This document shows, piece after piece, positions 49,845 through 59,521 of a stretch of DNA of 64,000 nt (its first letter is position 1; the number at the start of each line of letters is the position of its first letter). The DNA lies in contig NW_022098030.1 in NCBI RefSeq assembly GCF_002288925.2, positions 9,919,885-9,983,884 on the forward strand, read 5' to 3'. A program made the position numbers and the translations under genes. The notes beneath the pieces were generated by a model. It ran no database searches. It saw only the letters and a program-made list of their open reading frames with translations, and was not told where the DNA came from. Origin of the DNA: Delphinapterus leucas. Lineage: Eukaryota; Chordata; Mammalia; Artiodactyla; Monodontidae.

Positions 49845-50217
49845 CCCTGGAATATTTTAATAGCCTTATCCTGTCCTCCTGCTTCCACCCTCACCTCCTC
49901 CACCCTCACCTTCTCCACAAAGAAGCCGGAGTCATCCCTCTGAGACATAAATCACACAGCATACCCCCTCATGAAGTCCTTGAAGAGCATTCCATTCCAC
50001 TCAGAGTAAAAGCCAAGCCCTCAGTATGGTTTGCAAGTCCCACATGAAGTTGCCTCAGGCCACTACTCAAACCTCATCTCTGATCAATCTCACCTGGATG
50101 GCTCTGCTGTGCTCCCAGCACACATAGCATGTTCCCACCTGGTGCCTGCTATTCACTTGGCCCGACACACTCTTCCCTCAGATAGACCATTTTTCACTTT
50201 CCCCTCCTGGAAAACGA

Positions 50218-50253
<36 letters not shown>

Positions 50254-50400
50254 ATATACAGTTTTCTGGGTATCAACCTTCACTAAAACATAGGCTCCAC
50301 ATACGCAGGGATTTTATTGTGTTCAGTATCATAACAGTAGGGTCTAGAACAGGGCCTGGTAGGTAGAAGGCACTCAGTAAACATGAGTCAAGTGAATGCG
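49845..50400 (+). mobile_element. L2 fragment with a microsatellite
   Basis: AAGTCCTTGAAGAGCATTCC, GTAAAAGCCAAGCCCTCAGT, GAACAGGGCCTGGTAGGTAG AAGGCACTCAGTAAAC in L2 order; split by the GT/GC tract at 50218-50260. Confidence 0.75.
50218..50260. repeat. 43-bp alternating purine-pyrimidine tract (GT)n(GC)n
   Basis: Strict R-Y alternation: GT units, then GCGCGCGCGC, then ACATATACA. The GC core is the best Z-DNA-forming sequence in the window. Confidence 0.92.
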
Positions 50401-50404
50401 TGGG

Positions 50405-50632
50405 TTAAGTGCTGCTCTTTGTTAGGCATTCTGCTTAACCCTTACCATGTATTTACTCACATAACTTTCAGACTGCCCCATCAAGTAGGTACAATAATTA
50501 TTTATCCCAATTTTATGGATGAAGAACTAAGGCACAAAGAGTTGTAGCCCAAGCTAACCAAACGAGTATGTGGTGAGGCTAGGACTTGAACCAGGCAGTC
50601 AGTCTGCAAAGCCCATAGCATTATTCTGCTCA
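50405..50632 (-). mobile_element. MIR SINE
   Basis: Well-kept core: TTTTATGGATGAAGAACTAA, GGCACAAAGAG, GTGGTGAGGCTAGGACTTGA and ACCAGGCAGTC. Confidence 0.75.
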
Positions 50633-50647
50633 AGATGCCATTCAAAA

Positions 50648-50985
50648 TACCACTGGCTGGGTGGCTTATACGACAGAAATCTGTCACAGTCTGGAAACTG
50701 GAAGTGCAAAATCAAAGTGCTGGCAGAGCTAGCTGGTTCCCGGTGAAGCCCCTCTCCCTGGCTTGCAGACAACTGCCTTCTCACTGGGTCCTCACATAGT
50801 TTTCCTCTGTGCGCACCCTTCTGGTGTTTCTTCCTCTTCTTATTGGATTAGGGCACCACCCTTTTGACCTCTTTTAACCTTAATTACCTCTTTAAAGATT
50901 ATCTCCAAATATAGTCACATGGGGGTTTTTGGCTTCGAATTATGAATTTGGGGGGACACAATTCAAACCACAACACCCATAATTT
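50648..50985 (+). mobile_element. MaLR (MLT1-like) LTR remnant
   Basis: GGCTGGGTGGCTTATACGAC, CTGGAAACTGGAAGTGCAAA, CTTCTCACTGGGTCCTCACA, CTTCCTCTTCTTATTGGATT, and GGGGGGACACAATTCAAACC near the end: the familiar order of a mammalian MaLR-type LTR. Confidence 0.65.
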
Positions 50986-51329
50986 ATGCCCTTAAAATAC
51001 AGTTATTTTCACCATCTTTCCTTTTTAATTGTGGAGAATTAATATTGTTTTCTCTCTAGTTCTTTTTAGATGAACAGAGGAAAAGAAACTTTCAGGACTC
51101 TGACCAGGCCAGAATATCACCTGGCAAGAGAAATCTACTGAAATGGCTACACTGAGGATTTTCAGAAACAACTTGGTCTCATAAAATACCAAATGATTAT
51201 GCCAGACATATGCTAGTGTACTTTCACATACTGTGCATTAACTCAGTGCAGCTCTGGGAACTGTGTTTATTTGTAACTCCTCATATCCAGCTGACAGAAA
51301 ACCACACTCCTTGTGAGACCCTAATGGAA

Positions 51330-51735
51330 ATCCATTCAGGTCTCCTTGCTGCTCCTTGAACACACCATGCCTGCTCCCAGATCAGGGCCTCTGCACTCCC
51401 TGTTCTCACTGTCTGGAATGCTCTGCCTCCAGATAGCTTCATGACTCCATTTTCTCCTTATTTAGATTTTTTGTCCAGAGTTATTTCCATGAAGTTTTGC
51501 TAGGACAACCTATTTACAATTGCAAACGTATCTTCCTCCTGCCCATCCCCTTATTTACTCCTCTCTTTGCTACTTGATTCTTCTCTGTGGCACTTTTAAA
51601 AAATTATTTCTATTCCCTCTAGAATGCAAGCAAGGTGAAGATAAGGATTTTTATTTGCTTTATTTACTATTTCCCTAGCTCCTAGATAAGTACTGGCACA
51701 CAGCAGACACTAAGTAAGTGTTCCCTGAATGAACG
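51330..51735 (+). mobile_element. L2 3' end
   Basis: CTTGAACACACCATGCCTGC, CTGTCTGGAATGCTCTGCCT, then GCACACAGCAGACACTAAGT and AATGAACGAATGAATGAA. Confidence 0.85.
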
Positions 51736-52429
51736 AATGAATGAACAAACTTCCCCAAGGTCACAGAGCTGGTAGAATTGGAATCTGTACCATCTGACTA
51801 AACAGTATAAAAATTAAGTGCTAAATTATACTTATAGAGAAACTAACAATTCTTTAATAAGATACAAATCTGGTCAAAGAGCAAAAAATACTCTTCTCTG
51901 ACACAAACAATAGACTTTATATAGTAATGGAGAAAATGTCCATATTTACATAATCTTTACATAAACAAAAATTAATATTCCTTACAAGCATATATTATAA
52001 AAAAATCATTATTTTTAATATTGGAGGTGGCAGACCATTTGTACAATTGAATATCTTGTATATAAAATTCTGCAGGGTCAGAGACATTTCAAAGGTGAAT
52101 AATCTAGTCTAGATTCCATTATTGTTGAATTGACACAAAATTGGTTGTGTTTCTCAAAAGATGTATTTTGTTCCTAGCTGAGAGAACAAATAAGTGGCAT
52201 TATTCATTTATTTATTCGTCAAATATTTATCAACCACCTACTCTGACCAGGCACCATTCTAGGCACTAAAGATACAACAGTGAACAAAACAATTCTTACA
52301 TTCTTGAAGGGGAAACAATAAAAACAAAACAAAAAATAAGAAATGTATCCATGTCATCAAAATATCAGTTTTGATAGTAAATGCCCTTTGTACTTCAATC
52401 TTAAATAATCCAGAAAAACCTTTATCACG

Positions 52430-52660
52430 GTGGTAAAGACCTCAGACTCTGTGGAGTCCGATGACCCAGGCTTGCATCTCCATTACAAGCTGTGCTCCTA
52501 GTATATTACCTCCTCAACTGGCAATTTCACAAATGGGGAAAACAGAACCCATCTTGCCAGACTACTGTAAATATTAAAAGGGAAAATATGCAAACAAACA
52601 ACACACTGCAGGGAAAATAGTAAATATCAATTAATCCTATTATTGTTATTATTAGGATAT
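52430..52660 (+). mobile_element. MIR SINE
   Basis: CAGACTCTGTGGAGTCCGAT, TACCTCCTCAACTGGCAATT and AAATGGGGAAAACAGAACCC in MIR order. The stretches 52200-52330 and 52760-52870 look like L2 3' pieces. Confidence 0.65.
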
Positions 52661-52933
52661 GTAAACAATCTAATTCTTTCATTGTATGAAGCCTAGGTCA
52701 AACCCATATGAAAGTCTTGGGCTTCATATTTAATTAGTTTCTTTTACTCTTTTGGAAGCCAGAATGAGTCATTCATTAACTCATTCAACAAATATTCATT
52801 GAGTATTTAATTATGCATGCTAGGTATTTTACTAGGTGCTGGAATACAGCAGGACAGACATGATCTTAAACTCTTTTGGAGTTTAAGTTGCCATGTTATC
52901 ATAGGTATTAGGCATTTTGACAGTAAACTGAAG

Positions 52934-52941
52934 AAGTGCCT
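52934..52941 (+). repeat. Left target-site duplication of LDB2 retrocopy
   Basis: AAGTGCCT, repeated at 55242-55249 directly after the A-run that ends the retrocopy. The position right at the poly(A) end makes chance less likely although the match is short. Confidence 0.55.
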
Positions 52942-53127
52942 GGTTGTTTGGCCTGAGGCGACCCAGCACTGGAGCCTACCCGACTCTTTGGTGGGGCTAA
53001 TGGCAGACTCTGGGACGGCTCACGCCAAGGAGTACTTCCCAGAACTTCTGCCGCCAGGGTCCTTGTCCCCACGGTGTGCCACAGCCAGCCCCTGCCTCCG
53101 CAGGAGACCCTCCAACACTAGCAGCTA
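52942..53127 (+). other. Non-LDB2 5' segment inside the retrocopy's apparent target-site duplication
   Basis: GC-rich 186 bp between the 5' copy of AAGTGCCT (52934-52941) and the first recognisable LDB2 base. It does not read as LDB2 N-terminal coding sequence. The end, around 'gagaccctccaacac', resembles a sequence found in cetartiodactyl interspersed repeats, recalled rather than searched. It could be a chimeric 5' end from template switching during reverse transcription, or an older local sequence if the 8-bp duplication is fortuitous. Confidence 0.4.
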
Positions 53128-55241
53128 TCAGCAGGACCCTCATCCCCCGTTACTTTAGCACTGTGTTTTAAATACTGACCTGTATTACATTCTCAAACAC
53201 TCAAAAGAACCCTACCACAGCTCATCCATCACAGTGGACTGAGACAGCGTGTGATGGTCACCCAGCACGGGAAGCCCATGTTTACCAAGATGTGTACAGA
53301 AGGCAGGCTGACCTTGGAGTTCACCTTTGATGATCTCATGAGAATAAAAACATGGCACTTTACCATTAGACAATACAGAGAGTTAGTCCCAAGAAGCATG
53401 CTTGCCATGCATGCACAAGATCCTCAGGTCCTGGATCAGCTGTCCAAAAACATCAGGATGGGGCTAACAAATTTCACCGTCAACTACCTCAGGTTGCGTG
53501 TAATACTGGAGCCAATGCAGGAACTGATGTCCAGACATAAAACTTACAACCTCAGTCCACAAGACTGCCTGAAGACCTGCTTGTTTCAGAAGTGGCAGCG
53601 GATGGTGGAGCCGCCAGAACCCACAAGGCAACCGACAACGAAACAGACAAAAAGAAAAAAATTCCACCAGCAGCAGCACTGGGAACACTGCCAACAGCAC
53701 GGACGGCAAGAAGACGCCAGCTGCCAACCTGAGTCTGTCCAGTCAGGTACCTGGGCTAGGAGCGATCCCGAACTGCAGCCTCAACCCTGGGAGGGATGGA
53801 GACCTGTGTCATTCAACAGCAGTGACCCCTTCTGGCCAATTTAAGGAGAAGCATTGAGGGGCCCTGAAGGAGTCACTTCCAGTCCTCCTCAGAGGATTTG
53901 ATGGTGGTAGGAGAGCCAACTCTGATGCGAGGGGAGTTTGGGGATGAAGACAAAAGGCTAATCACTAGATTAGAAAACACGCAGTATGATGCAGCCAACG
54001 GCATGGACGACGAGGAAGACTTCACCAGTTCACCAGCCCTGGGGAACAGTAGCCCATGGAACAGTAAACCTCCCACCACTCAAGAGACCAAATCAGAAAA
54101 CCCCCCACCCCAAGCTTCCCAGTAAGATTGACCTGCTCCAGAATCCACTGTCAATAGCCCCTGTGAGTTACAATCACTATTTCAGATCCTTACTCACAGC
54201 AGAGAAAGGAAGAGACATTAAAACTTTTCCATGCAAATAACTATTTCTAAACCACAGGGATCTGAGTTTCTTTCTTTCTTTTTTTAATTGAGAGGATCAT
54301 TCCAAATAAACTTCCATGGCCCCTCCCTGGAGACCTTCACAGGTAACACAGATACTGGCAGTGATTGTAATTATAAAATAAGAGCAAAAGCTAGGCTTCT
54401 CCTGGCTCGGTTTTAACCACATTTGTTAATTTCACTCCCCCCGCCCCACCCAACCATCCAACAAACGCCATATTGTTAATAAACCCTCAGTGCTCAGGAT
54501 CTCATTCTATGCCGAACCCAACTACAGATAGACTTTTTAATATTGTAAAATATTTTCTGCTTTTTGACTTGCATCTGAGAGTTACTTGTTTCAGCAAAAA
54601 AAGGAAAGGAAAAAAATCCACTTTTGGAAAGTAATTTAAATGTACCTTTATCTTCTTTTCCCCCTTCACCTTTCCTTTCATAAGGTAACAGCTAAGAGGG
54701 CCCAGCAGGGTAATTTATGGCCGAGCTAAGGTCAATTGGTCCTCCATCCTGAGTTGGTTCAATCGAGCCCGAGTGCTGAAACAAGAAATGTCTTTTTGTC
54801 ATCAAAGGCACCAAGGTAGATTTTTATGTCAAGAAGGGCACTTGGCCCATTGAGAATGTAGGCGTTTGTAAAATTTCTGTTGATCCAAATATTTTCAAGC
54901 CATGTAATCCATTAATTTTGTGGGCAGTTTAATAAATCTGAAACTCTTTTGTGTTTTTCTTGTTGTATCTGAGTTGACTGTTGTTTCTTTTCACAGTATA
55001 TTTCCTGTATAATATTTTGTACAGCCCTAACCTGGTTCTTTTATGGGGACTTTTCTTTGGGAGCAATTCCAGTGTATTTATGTGAAACTTTATAAAAAAA
55101 CTAATTTTTCCATTTGCATATTAATGCGTTTCTCTATATGTGAAAAGACAGTGGCTCCGTGTATTATAAAACAGCTGGATTTTATGTATGCTTTACTGTT
55201 AAGTGTGCCAATAATACACTGTATTAACGACCAAAAAAAAA
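53128..55241 (+). pseudogene. LDB2: Processed pseudogene of LDB2 (LIM domain-binding 2)
   Basis: Intronless retrocopy in METTL25 intron 1, on the opposite strand. LDB2 is a nuclear adaptor that dimerises and binds LIM-homeodomain and LMO proteins. Readable segments are MVTQHGKPMFTK (from 53254), RIKTWHFTIRQYRELVPRS, QDPQVLDQLSKNI, LEPMQELMSRHKTYNLSPQD and CLKTCLFQKWQRM. A later frame (53898-54125) has MVVGEPTLM, GEFGDEDKRLITRLENTQYD and NPPPQASQ followed by a stop, the normal C-terminus. The 3'UTR continues to an A-run at 55233-55243. Variants such as VCTEGRL and FTFDDL favour LDB2 over LDB1. The copy lacks the N-terminal third, has stops and frame breaks near 53168 and 53240, and carries a 142-nt extra segment (53754-53895) with an in-frame stop. 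It is not expected to make LDB2. Confidence 0.93.
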
Positions 55242-55249
55242 AAGTGCCT
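55242..55249 (+). repeat. Right target-site duplication of LDB2 retrocopy
   Basis: AAGTGCCT immediately after the terminal A-run; partner of 52934-52941. Confidence 0.55.
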
Positions 55250-55539
55250 AACTTTCCAACAATACACAGTGACTTTAAAGAAACCAGTATTTACCAAGTT
55301 CTATCATAAGAAGGCCCGCCAGTAGTGCTTTGCCTTCAGAGAATGCTCAAGTGAATCAAGTTCACCAGCAAGGGCAAGGTTGGGACAGCCTGGAAACAAA
55401 GTAGAAGAAATCCCAGGATCCTGCTGGTGTCTTCTCATCATACTACTTCCAAAATGTACTTGCCTTAGTAGAATCTAAGTTTCAGTAGTAGATATTTTAT
55501 AAACAGTTTTCAAAAGAGATAGCAAATATTCCCGGTCTT

Positions 55540-55960
55540 CACTACTACCATCCTAGCCCACAATCCTCTCATCTCTTCCTTGTATTACTGAAATGGCCTT
55601 CTAACTGGCCTCTCAGATTTGCCCCACTAGTCTGTTCTTCAAATAACTATCACAGTTATCTTTTCAAATGTAAAGTATATTAAGACACTATATTGACTAA
55701 ATTGCCCAAAGCTTTCTCATCCTACTTCAAACCCAGTATCCTTCCGAGGCCCAGAGAGCCCCGCGGGATCCGGCTCTGCCTACTTCCCTGGCCGCACCTG
55801 CCACTGCCCGGCACCTCGCTTTAGCCACTCAGGCATCTGAACCTCAACCCACCCCGCTCTTTCCTGCCTTGGGCCTCCGCGATTCCGTGGGCCTGAAATC
55901 CCTTCCTGTGGCTCACTGCAGCCGGCGCCTTCTCATGCTCATGACCAACCAGGTGAAAGC
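55540..55960 (+). mobile_element. L2 fragment
   Basis: TGAAATGGCCTTCTAACTGG, CTGCCTACTTCCCTGGCCGC, TTTCCTGCCTTGGGCCTCCG: L2 internal order, GC-rich on its right side. Between 55250 and 55539 nothing is assigned. Confidence 0.65.
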
Positions 55961-56408
55961 AGCCTCCTCACACAGTCGCTATCACAGTTGACTGGTTTTA
56001 TTTTCTTCTCGGCCATAATCACCATTTGAAATGATCTTGATTGTTAGGTGTTGATTTATCTTCTGCTGTGCTCCACATGCAATCTATAAGCACTGTTCCC
56101 CTCCGGTTAAGAAAATGATTGTTTAATTACTAAATGAAGAAAGGTCCTAGCAATGTTTCTTGCTCTCTTTAAACTGTGGAAATACACAAGCACCCATGGA
56201 AGACAGGGGATTCGGGAGGAGCGTCCCGCCCCACGCCTCCAGGAAGCGGAGAAGGGGCTCCGCTTGCTACCAGGCAGCGCATCCCTGCCCCGCCAGTGCC
56301 AGTCCCGCCGCGTACCTGTTTCCGCTCGACTTCCGCTACGGTACACCACCCTTCACTGGGCGGGATGTCTCTCCGCCTTCCTGAACGCCCCGCCCACCCG
56401 CCATTCAC

Positions 56409-56664
56409 CTGATCCACTCTCGGCTTCCACCTGGAGGCGCGCCTCCGAGGGCTGGGCCTCCGCCTCCGCCGCCGATCTCAGCGCCGCCAGCACTGTCTCC
56501 GGGGGCAAGTCGACCACTTGCTCCCACACGGACTCCGTGTAGAAGTCCACCGTATGTGCACTGGAAATGGACAGGGCTTCCGTCAGGAACCGCAGCAGCC
56601 CCTGCAACTTGGCATGCAACGTGGACAGGTCCTGGGTCACCGGGAGCGGCCCAGAAGCCGCCAT
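56409..56664 (-). CDS. METTL25: METTL25 coding exon 1 (start codon to donor)
   Basis: First coding exon of METTL25, a putative SAM-dependent methyltransferase (Methyltransf_32-type family, related to METTL25B/RRNAD1); its substrate is not established to my knowledge. The ATG lies at 56664-56662 with G at -3 and G at +4, a good initiation context. The encoded N-terminus (MAASGPLPVTQDLSTLHAKL, then a segment containing HTVDFYTESVWEQVVDLPPE) matches what I know of mammalian METTL25. The exon is 256 bp (85 codons plus one base) and ends at CAG|GTGAAT. The leftover G joins AT of exon 2 to make Asp. It sits inside a CpG-rich region, 184 bp from the CCDC59 start on the opposite strand. Intron 1 is about 18.6 kb. 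Gene identity is confident from all five exons together. Confidence 0.93.
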
Positions 56665-56681
56665 GACGCCCACCCTCCCGG

Positions 56682-56695
56682 GCTGTAGGTGGCGC
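56682..56695 (+). promoter_or_regulatory. CTCF-like core motif
   Basis: GCTGTAGGTGGCGC matches 12 of 14 positions of the commonly quoted CTCF core (CCASYAGRKGGCRS). It lies 18 bp upstream of the METTL25 start codon, in the METTL25 5'UTR or promoter. Binding is not shown by sequence alone. Confidence 0.4.
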
Positions 56696-56793
56696 AAACG
56701 TGGCCGCAAGGCAAGGGCTCAGTGGAAAGTATAGGCCGGATAAATAGAATTCCGATCTGGACTGTGGGTGGGCGGCTGATTGCTTCTGCCTGA

Positions 56794-56801
56794 TGACGTA
56801 T
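56794..56801 (+). promoter_or_regulatory. CRE/ATF-like site
   Basis: TGACGTAT is a near-consensus half-palindromic CRE (TGACGTCA) about 48 bp upstream of the CCDC59 ATG. Such sites are common in CpG-island bidirectional promoters. Confidence 0.4.
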
Positions 56802-56848
56802 TTTTTACCGCGCCAGTTGTGTTTTTCTGGCGCCGCGGTTGGTGTGCC

Positions 56849-57002
56849 ATGGCGCCGGTAAGGCATGCAGCAAGGGGGCAGACAGGGAGCTTTGGGTCGC
56901 GTGGCGAAGGAGTTTCACTGGTCGGATTCAGAAATAAGAATATGAAACGGAGGACGTGGCGACCTAGTCATCCGCAGGCCTTCGCGGGGAGCGTTCGCGA
57001 GG
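56849..57002 (+). CDS. CCDC59: CCDC59 coding exon 1 (start codon)
   Basis: First coding exon of CCDC59 (TAP26, BR22). The protein is a small nuclear, Lys/Glu-rich member of the Fyv7/TAP26 family, reported to bind thyroid transcription factor 1 (NKX2-1) and stimulate surfactant-gene promoters; the yeast relative Fyv7 acts in rRNA processing. The start at 56849 has G at -3 and G at +4. A longer open frame upstream has no in-frame ATG, only TTG, so it was not used. The N-terminus begins [12 protein letters not shown] conserved block follows with [16 protein letters not shown] and GSVREG. The exon is 154 bp and ends G|GTATGT, with one base carried into exon 2. Confidence 0.94.
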
Positions 57003-57977
57003 GTATGTATGTAAGAAGGCAGCCTTTTACAAGTCCTCGGGCCTGCGAAATCTTAGGATACGCGATCCGCCCAAGCTGGGAAGGATTTAGGAACCAGACC
57101 GAGCCGTACTTGGGGCAGAGAAATCTATTCTTAAATCTGCTGAAGCCGTGGGCGTCTCAGAGCTCTGGACGGGAAGGCGAGGCAGTGTTGCTCTAAATCT
57201 TTCAACATTTTCCTCGACTTAATCCCATTTTTTAATGAGAACTCTTTTCGTTTACATTTTCCCCGTGAAACCGTAAGCAGAGAGAATCTATGAGTCCATT
57301 TGTGCATGTATTACGGTAAAGGATAGAAGGCGAGGCCGGAAATGTACTGCCCCACACTCTTGCTGATTACAAATACCCCAGAGCCCTCCAGTCTTCTCTT
57401 ACTGTGTTTATTTGCTTCGTTTTAGTTTGTGTTTTTCATTTTGTCTTGCTGTTTGTAAGTACTTTAAAAACCCATTTGGAATGTATAAATCTTAAATAGG
57501 TAGTTTTCTGATAATTGCTGTTGAGAAAGTCATACACCGTCTTTCCTCGTTTGCGTTGAATTACTTTAGAAAATCAGTCGTATTTTCTCTAACGTAAGGT
57601 AATAGATGCGAGGGTTTTTTCCCGGAGGTATTTAGTGAAGACCTAGGTTAAGTGTTTTAGATGAATTAAGAAATCTGTTTGATTTGTGAGTACAATAAGT
57701 TGGAGTTGTGCAACACTCTACTCTTTTTTCCTTCTTTGAGATTCTTTAGTTCTGCACAATTACCGTTAGCCTGGTCTTTTTGCGAAGGACCAGTATACTG
57801 TTCATTCCATTAGCTTAAACTTGTTTTCTTGAAATAACGTTTTACAGCAAAACATAATGTAATTCTAGCACCTAAACGTGATGATATAAAAGGTTTTTAA
57901 TTTTAATTTAGCAACTACATTGTTCATGCAAATTATTTTCTCAGAAAGTAATTCATGACTGATATATTCTTCAACAG
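57003..57977 (+). other. CCDC59: CCDC59 intron 1
   Basis: 975-bp intron, GT-AG, no recognised repeat. The 5' quarter belongs to the CpG island. Confidence 0.9.
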
Positions 57978-58314
57978 GACAAGGCTTTGCATTTCGAAGA
58001 AAACTAAAAATTCAGCAAAATTACAAGAAATTGATATGGAGGGAAAAGAAGGCTAAAACCTCACGGGAATCCCAGTTCACGGATCGGTACCCTGATCATC
58101 TGAAACATCTCTATTTAGCTGAAGAGGAAAGACTCAGGAAGCAGCTTAGAAAAGCTGACCAGTCTTTGTTAGAACAAGCTGACCAGCCTCTGTCAGAAGA
58201 ACAAGTTGATCAGCCTTTGCCAGAAGAGCAGTGTAGCACTGACCAGGCTTTGTCTGAAGAACATTGTAGCATTGAGCAGCCTCATCCAGAAGAACAATGT
58301 AGCATAAGAATAAA
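57978..58314 (+). CDS. CCDC59: CCDC59 coding exon 2 (basic block and acidic repeats)
   Basis: 337-bp exon; acceptor TTCAACAG, donor ATAAA|GTATGT. It completes the Gly codon of exon 1 and encodes [20 protein letters not shown], a basic helix. It continues with [21 protein letters not shown], a conserved family block. The second half is a run of degenerate acidic repeats of about 8-14 residues around DQPLSEEQ / [10 protein letters not shown] / [11 protein letters not shown] count four or five units; this run probably explains why the predicted protein (250 residues) is slightly longer than the human one (about 241). Two bases are left over and the first base of exon 3 completes an Asn codon. 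The repeat tract is probably unstructured and fast-evolving. Confidence 0.94.
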
Positions 58315-58639
58315 GTATGTATTACCATCTTTTGAAATTCTTCATTGTAGATGTAAGTAGGGTTTTAGGAAAGAGATTACAGAACAATTTCTGTATTAAT
58401 TCGGATTTTTCTTAAGGCATATTAGAAGTCACAGGTAATTATGTGAAAATATTTTCATGGAGGCTTTCATGTTAGCTTAAATGACTATAAATTAAGTCAG
58501 GTAGGCTTAATAGAAGAAGTAATGGAATGGGAATTAAGAGACCTGGGTTTTAGGTTTCAGCCTCTCAAGTACATTTAACTTACTTGGACCATGATTAACT
58601 CCTGTTATTAATGTATGTTTTTAAAAATAATTTAATTTT

Positions 58640-58930
58640 TGAGAGGTATTGTAGTGTAGTGCTTAACATCGTGGACTTTGGACCTGGCTTTAATATGTTT
58701 GTGCCCAATGTCCTCTTCTCTAAAATGCAAATAATAATAGTAAGTATGTAATTTATAGCTGCCATGTTGTACAACCCCAGAATGGATTATTTACACGCTA
58801 TGGTATCTTAGACCTATCTCAGATGTTGTGAAGATTAAATGAATTCATTTATATAGGTATTTAAAAAGGCATGTGATACATGGGAAGTGCTACATGAGTT
58901 TTAACTGCTACTACTACTGTTATTATTAAC
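58640..58930 (+). mobile_element. MIR SINE with internal insertion, CCDC59 intron 2
   Basis: TGTAGTGCTTAACATCGTGG ACTTTGGACC at the left; GTTGTGAAGATTAAATGAAT T and ACTACTGTTATTATTA at the right. About 80 bp in the middle do not fit MIR. Confidence 0.6.
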
Positions 58931-59421
58931 CTGGATTTTTTTTTTTCCAAGAGGACATAGACTTGGTTGCAATTAAAAAAATAAATGAAACGGAATAGAG
59001 ACAAGTTGGTCAAAGAACTTTGGGATTAAAGTTCATGTACACCCACAAGGTCCTTCATAACATCCTTCAAATTAGTGCCTTTTTCAGTCTGTCATTTCTA
59101 CCATTCATATGCTGGTTTCCTATTTTTAAACATTTTCAGATCTTTCAGAGCTTTCTGTATTTTCCCTGGTTGAAATATTTCTCCAAGACTTTCCATTTAC
59201 TATTTTCTATATCTTGAAAGCTGTAACAAAATTTCTAATATGTTATTTGGACATTTTACTAATAAAATTAATGTCCTCTTCCTTTCAAGTTCTCTTCACC
59301 CCCACCCCTTAAGTTGCATTAGTGAGATTTGACTATACAAATACTATCTGACATAATTGTGTCATAATTTTGGTTATATTATTTTTAATACTTGTGATTT
59401 GTTTTCATTTATCTTGCAAAG

Positions 59422-59521
59422 TTCCATTACTATTCCAAAGAAAAATAAAAAGAAAACATCAAATCAAAAAGCACAGGAAGAGTATGAGCAGATACAAGCT
59501 AAGCGTGCTGCTAAGAGACAA
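59422..59521 (+). CDS. CCDC59: CCDC59 coding exon 3
   Basis: 100-bp exon; acceptor CTTGCAAAG, donor AGACAA|GTAAGA. After completing an Asn codon with its first base, it encodes [20 protein letters not shown] followed by [13 protein letters not shown]. It holds a clear lysine-rich nuclear or nucleolar localisation-type cluster (KKNKKK) and the start of the C-terminal coiled coil. It ends in phase 0. This Lys/Gln/Glu-rich helix is the conserved Fyv7/TAP26 signature region. Confidence 0.94.

Larger units (their letters stand above)
56665..56848. promoter_or_regulatory. METTL25-CCDC59 bidirectional promoter core
   Basis: Only 184 bp separate the two divergent start codons, so both 5'UTRs and the shared core promoter must lie here or overlap the first exons. 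No TATA box is seen. Visible elements are a GC-box-like GGGTGGGCGG at 56766-56775, a CRE/ATF-type TGACGTAT at 56794-56801, E2F-like TGGCGCC around 56828-56834, and a CTCF-like core at 56682-56695. The wider region (about 56.2-57.1 kb) is GC- and CpG-rich within otherwise AT-rich DNA, as expected for a housekeeping CpG-island promoter. The same head-to-head order is known at the human locus on 12q21. Site function is inferred from sequence alone. Confidence 0.85.
56190..57100. promoter_or_regulatory. CpG island over the divergent promoter
   Basis: GC-rich, CpG-dense stretch covering METTL25 exon 1, the shared promoter, CCDC59 exon 1 and the start of both first introns. Edges are approximate, judged by eye against AT-rich flanks. 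Long overlapping open frames here on both strands are by-products of high GC content, not genes. Confidence 0.75.

Noticed and set aside
53251..53844. Working LDB2-like retrogene
   Set aside because: The N-terminal third is missing, there are stops upstream, and the frame ends before the LIM-interaction domain; a poly(A) tract and lack of introns mark a processed pseudogene.
56153..56866. Several overlapping GC-rich open frames on both strands around the promoter
   Set aside because: Only the METTL25 exon 1 and CCDC59 exon 1 frames match known proteins and have proper splice sites; the others are shadows of CpG-island composition.
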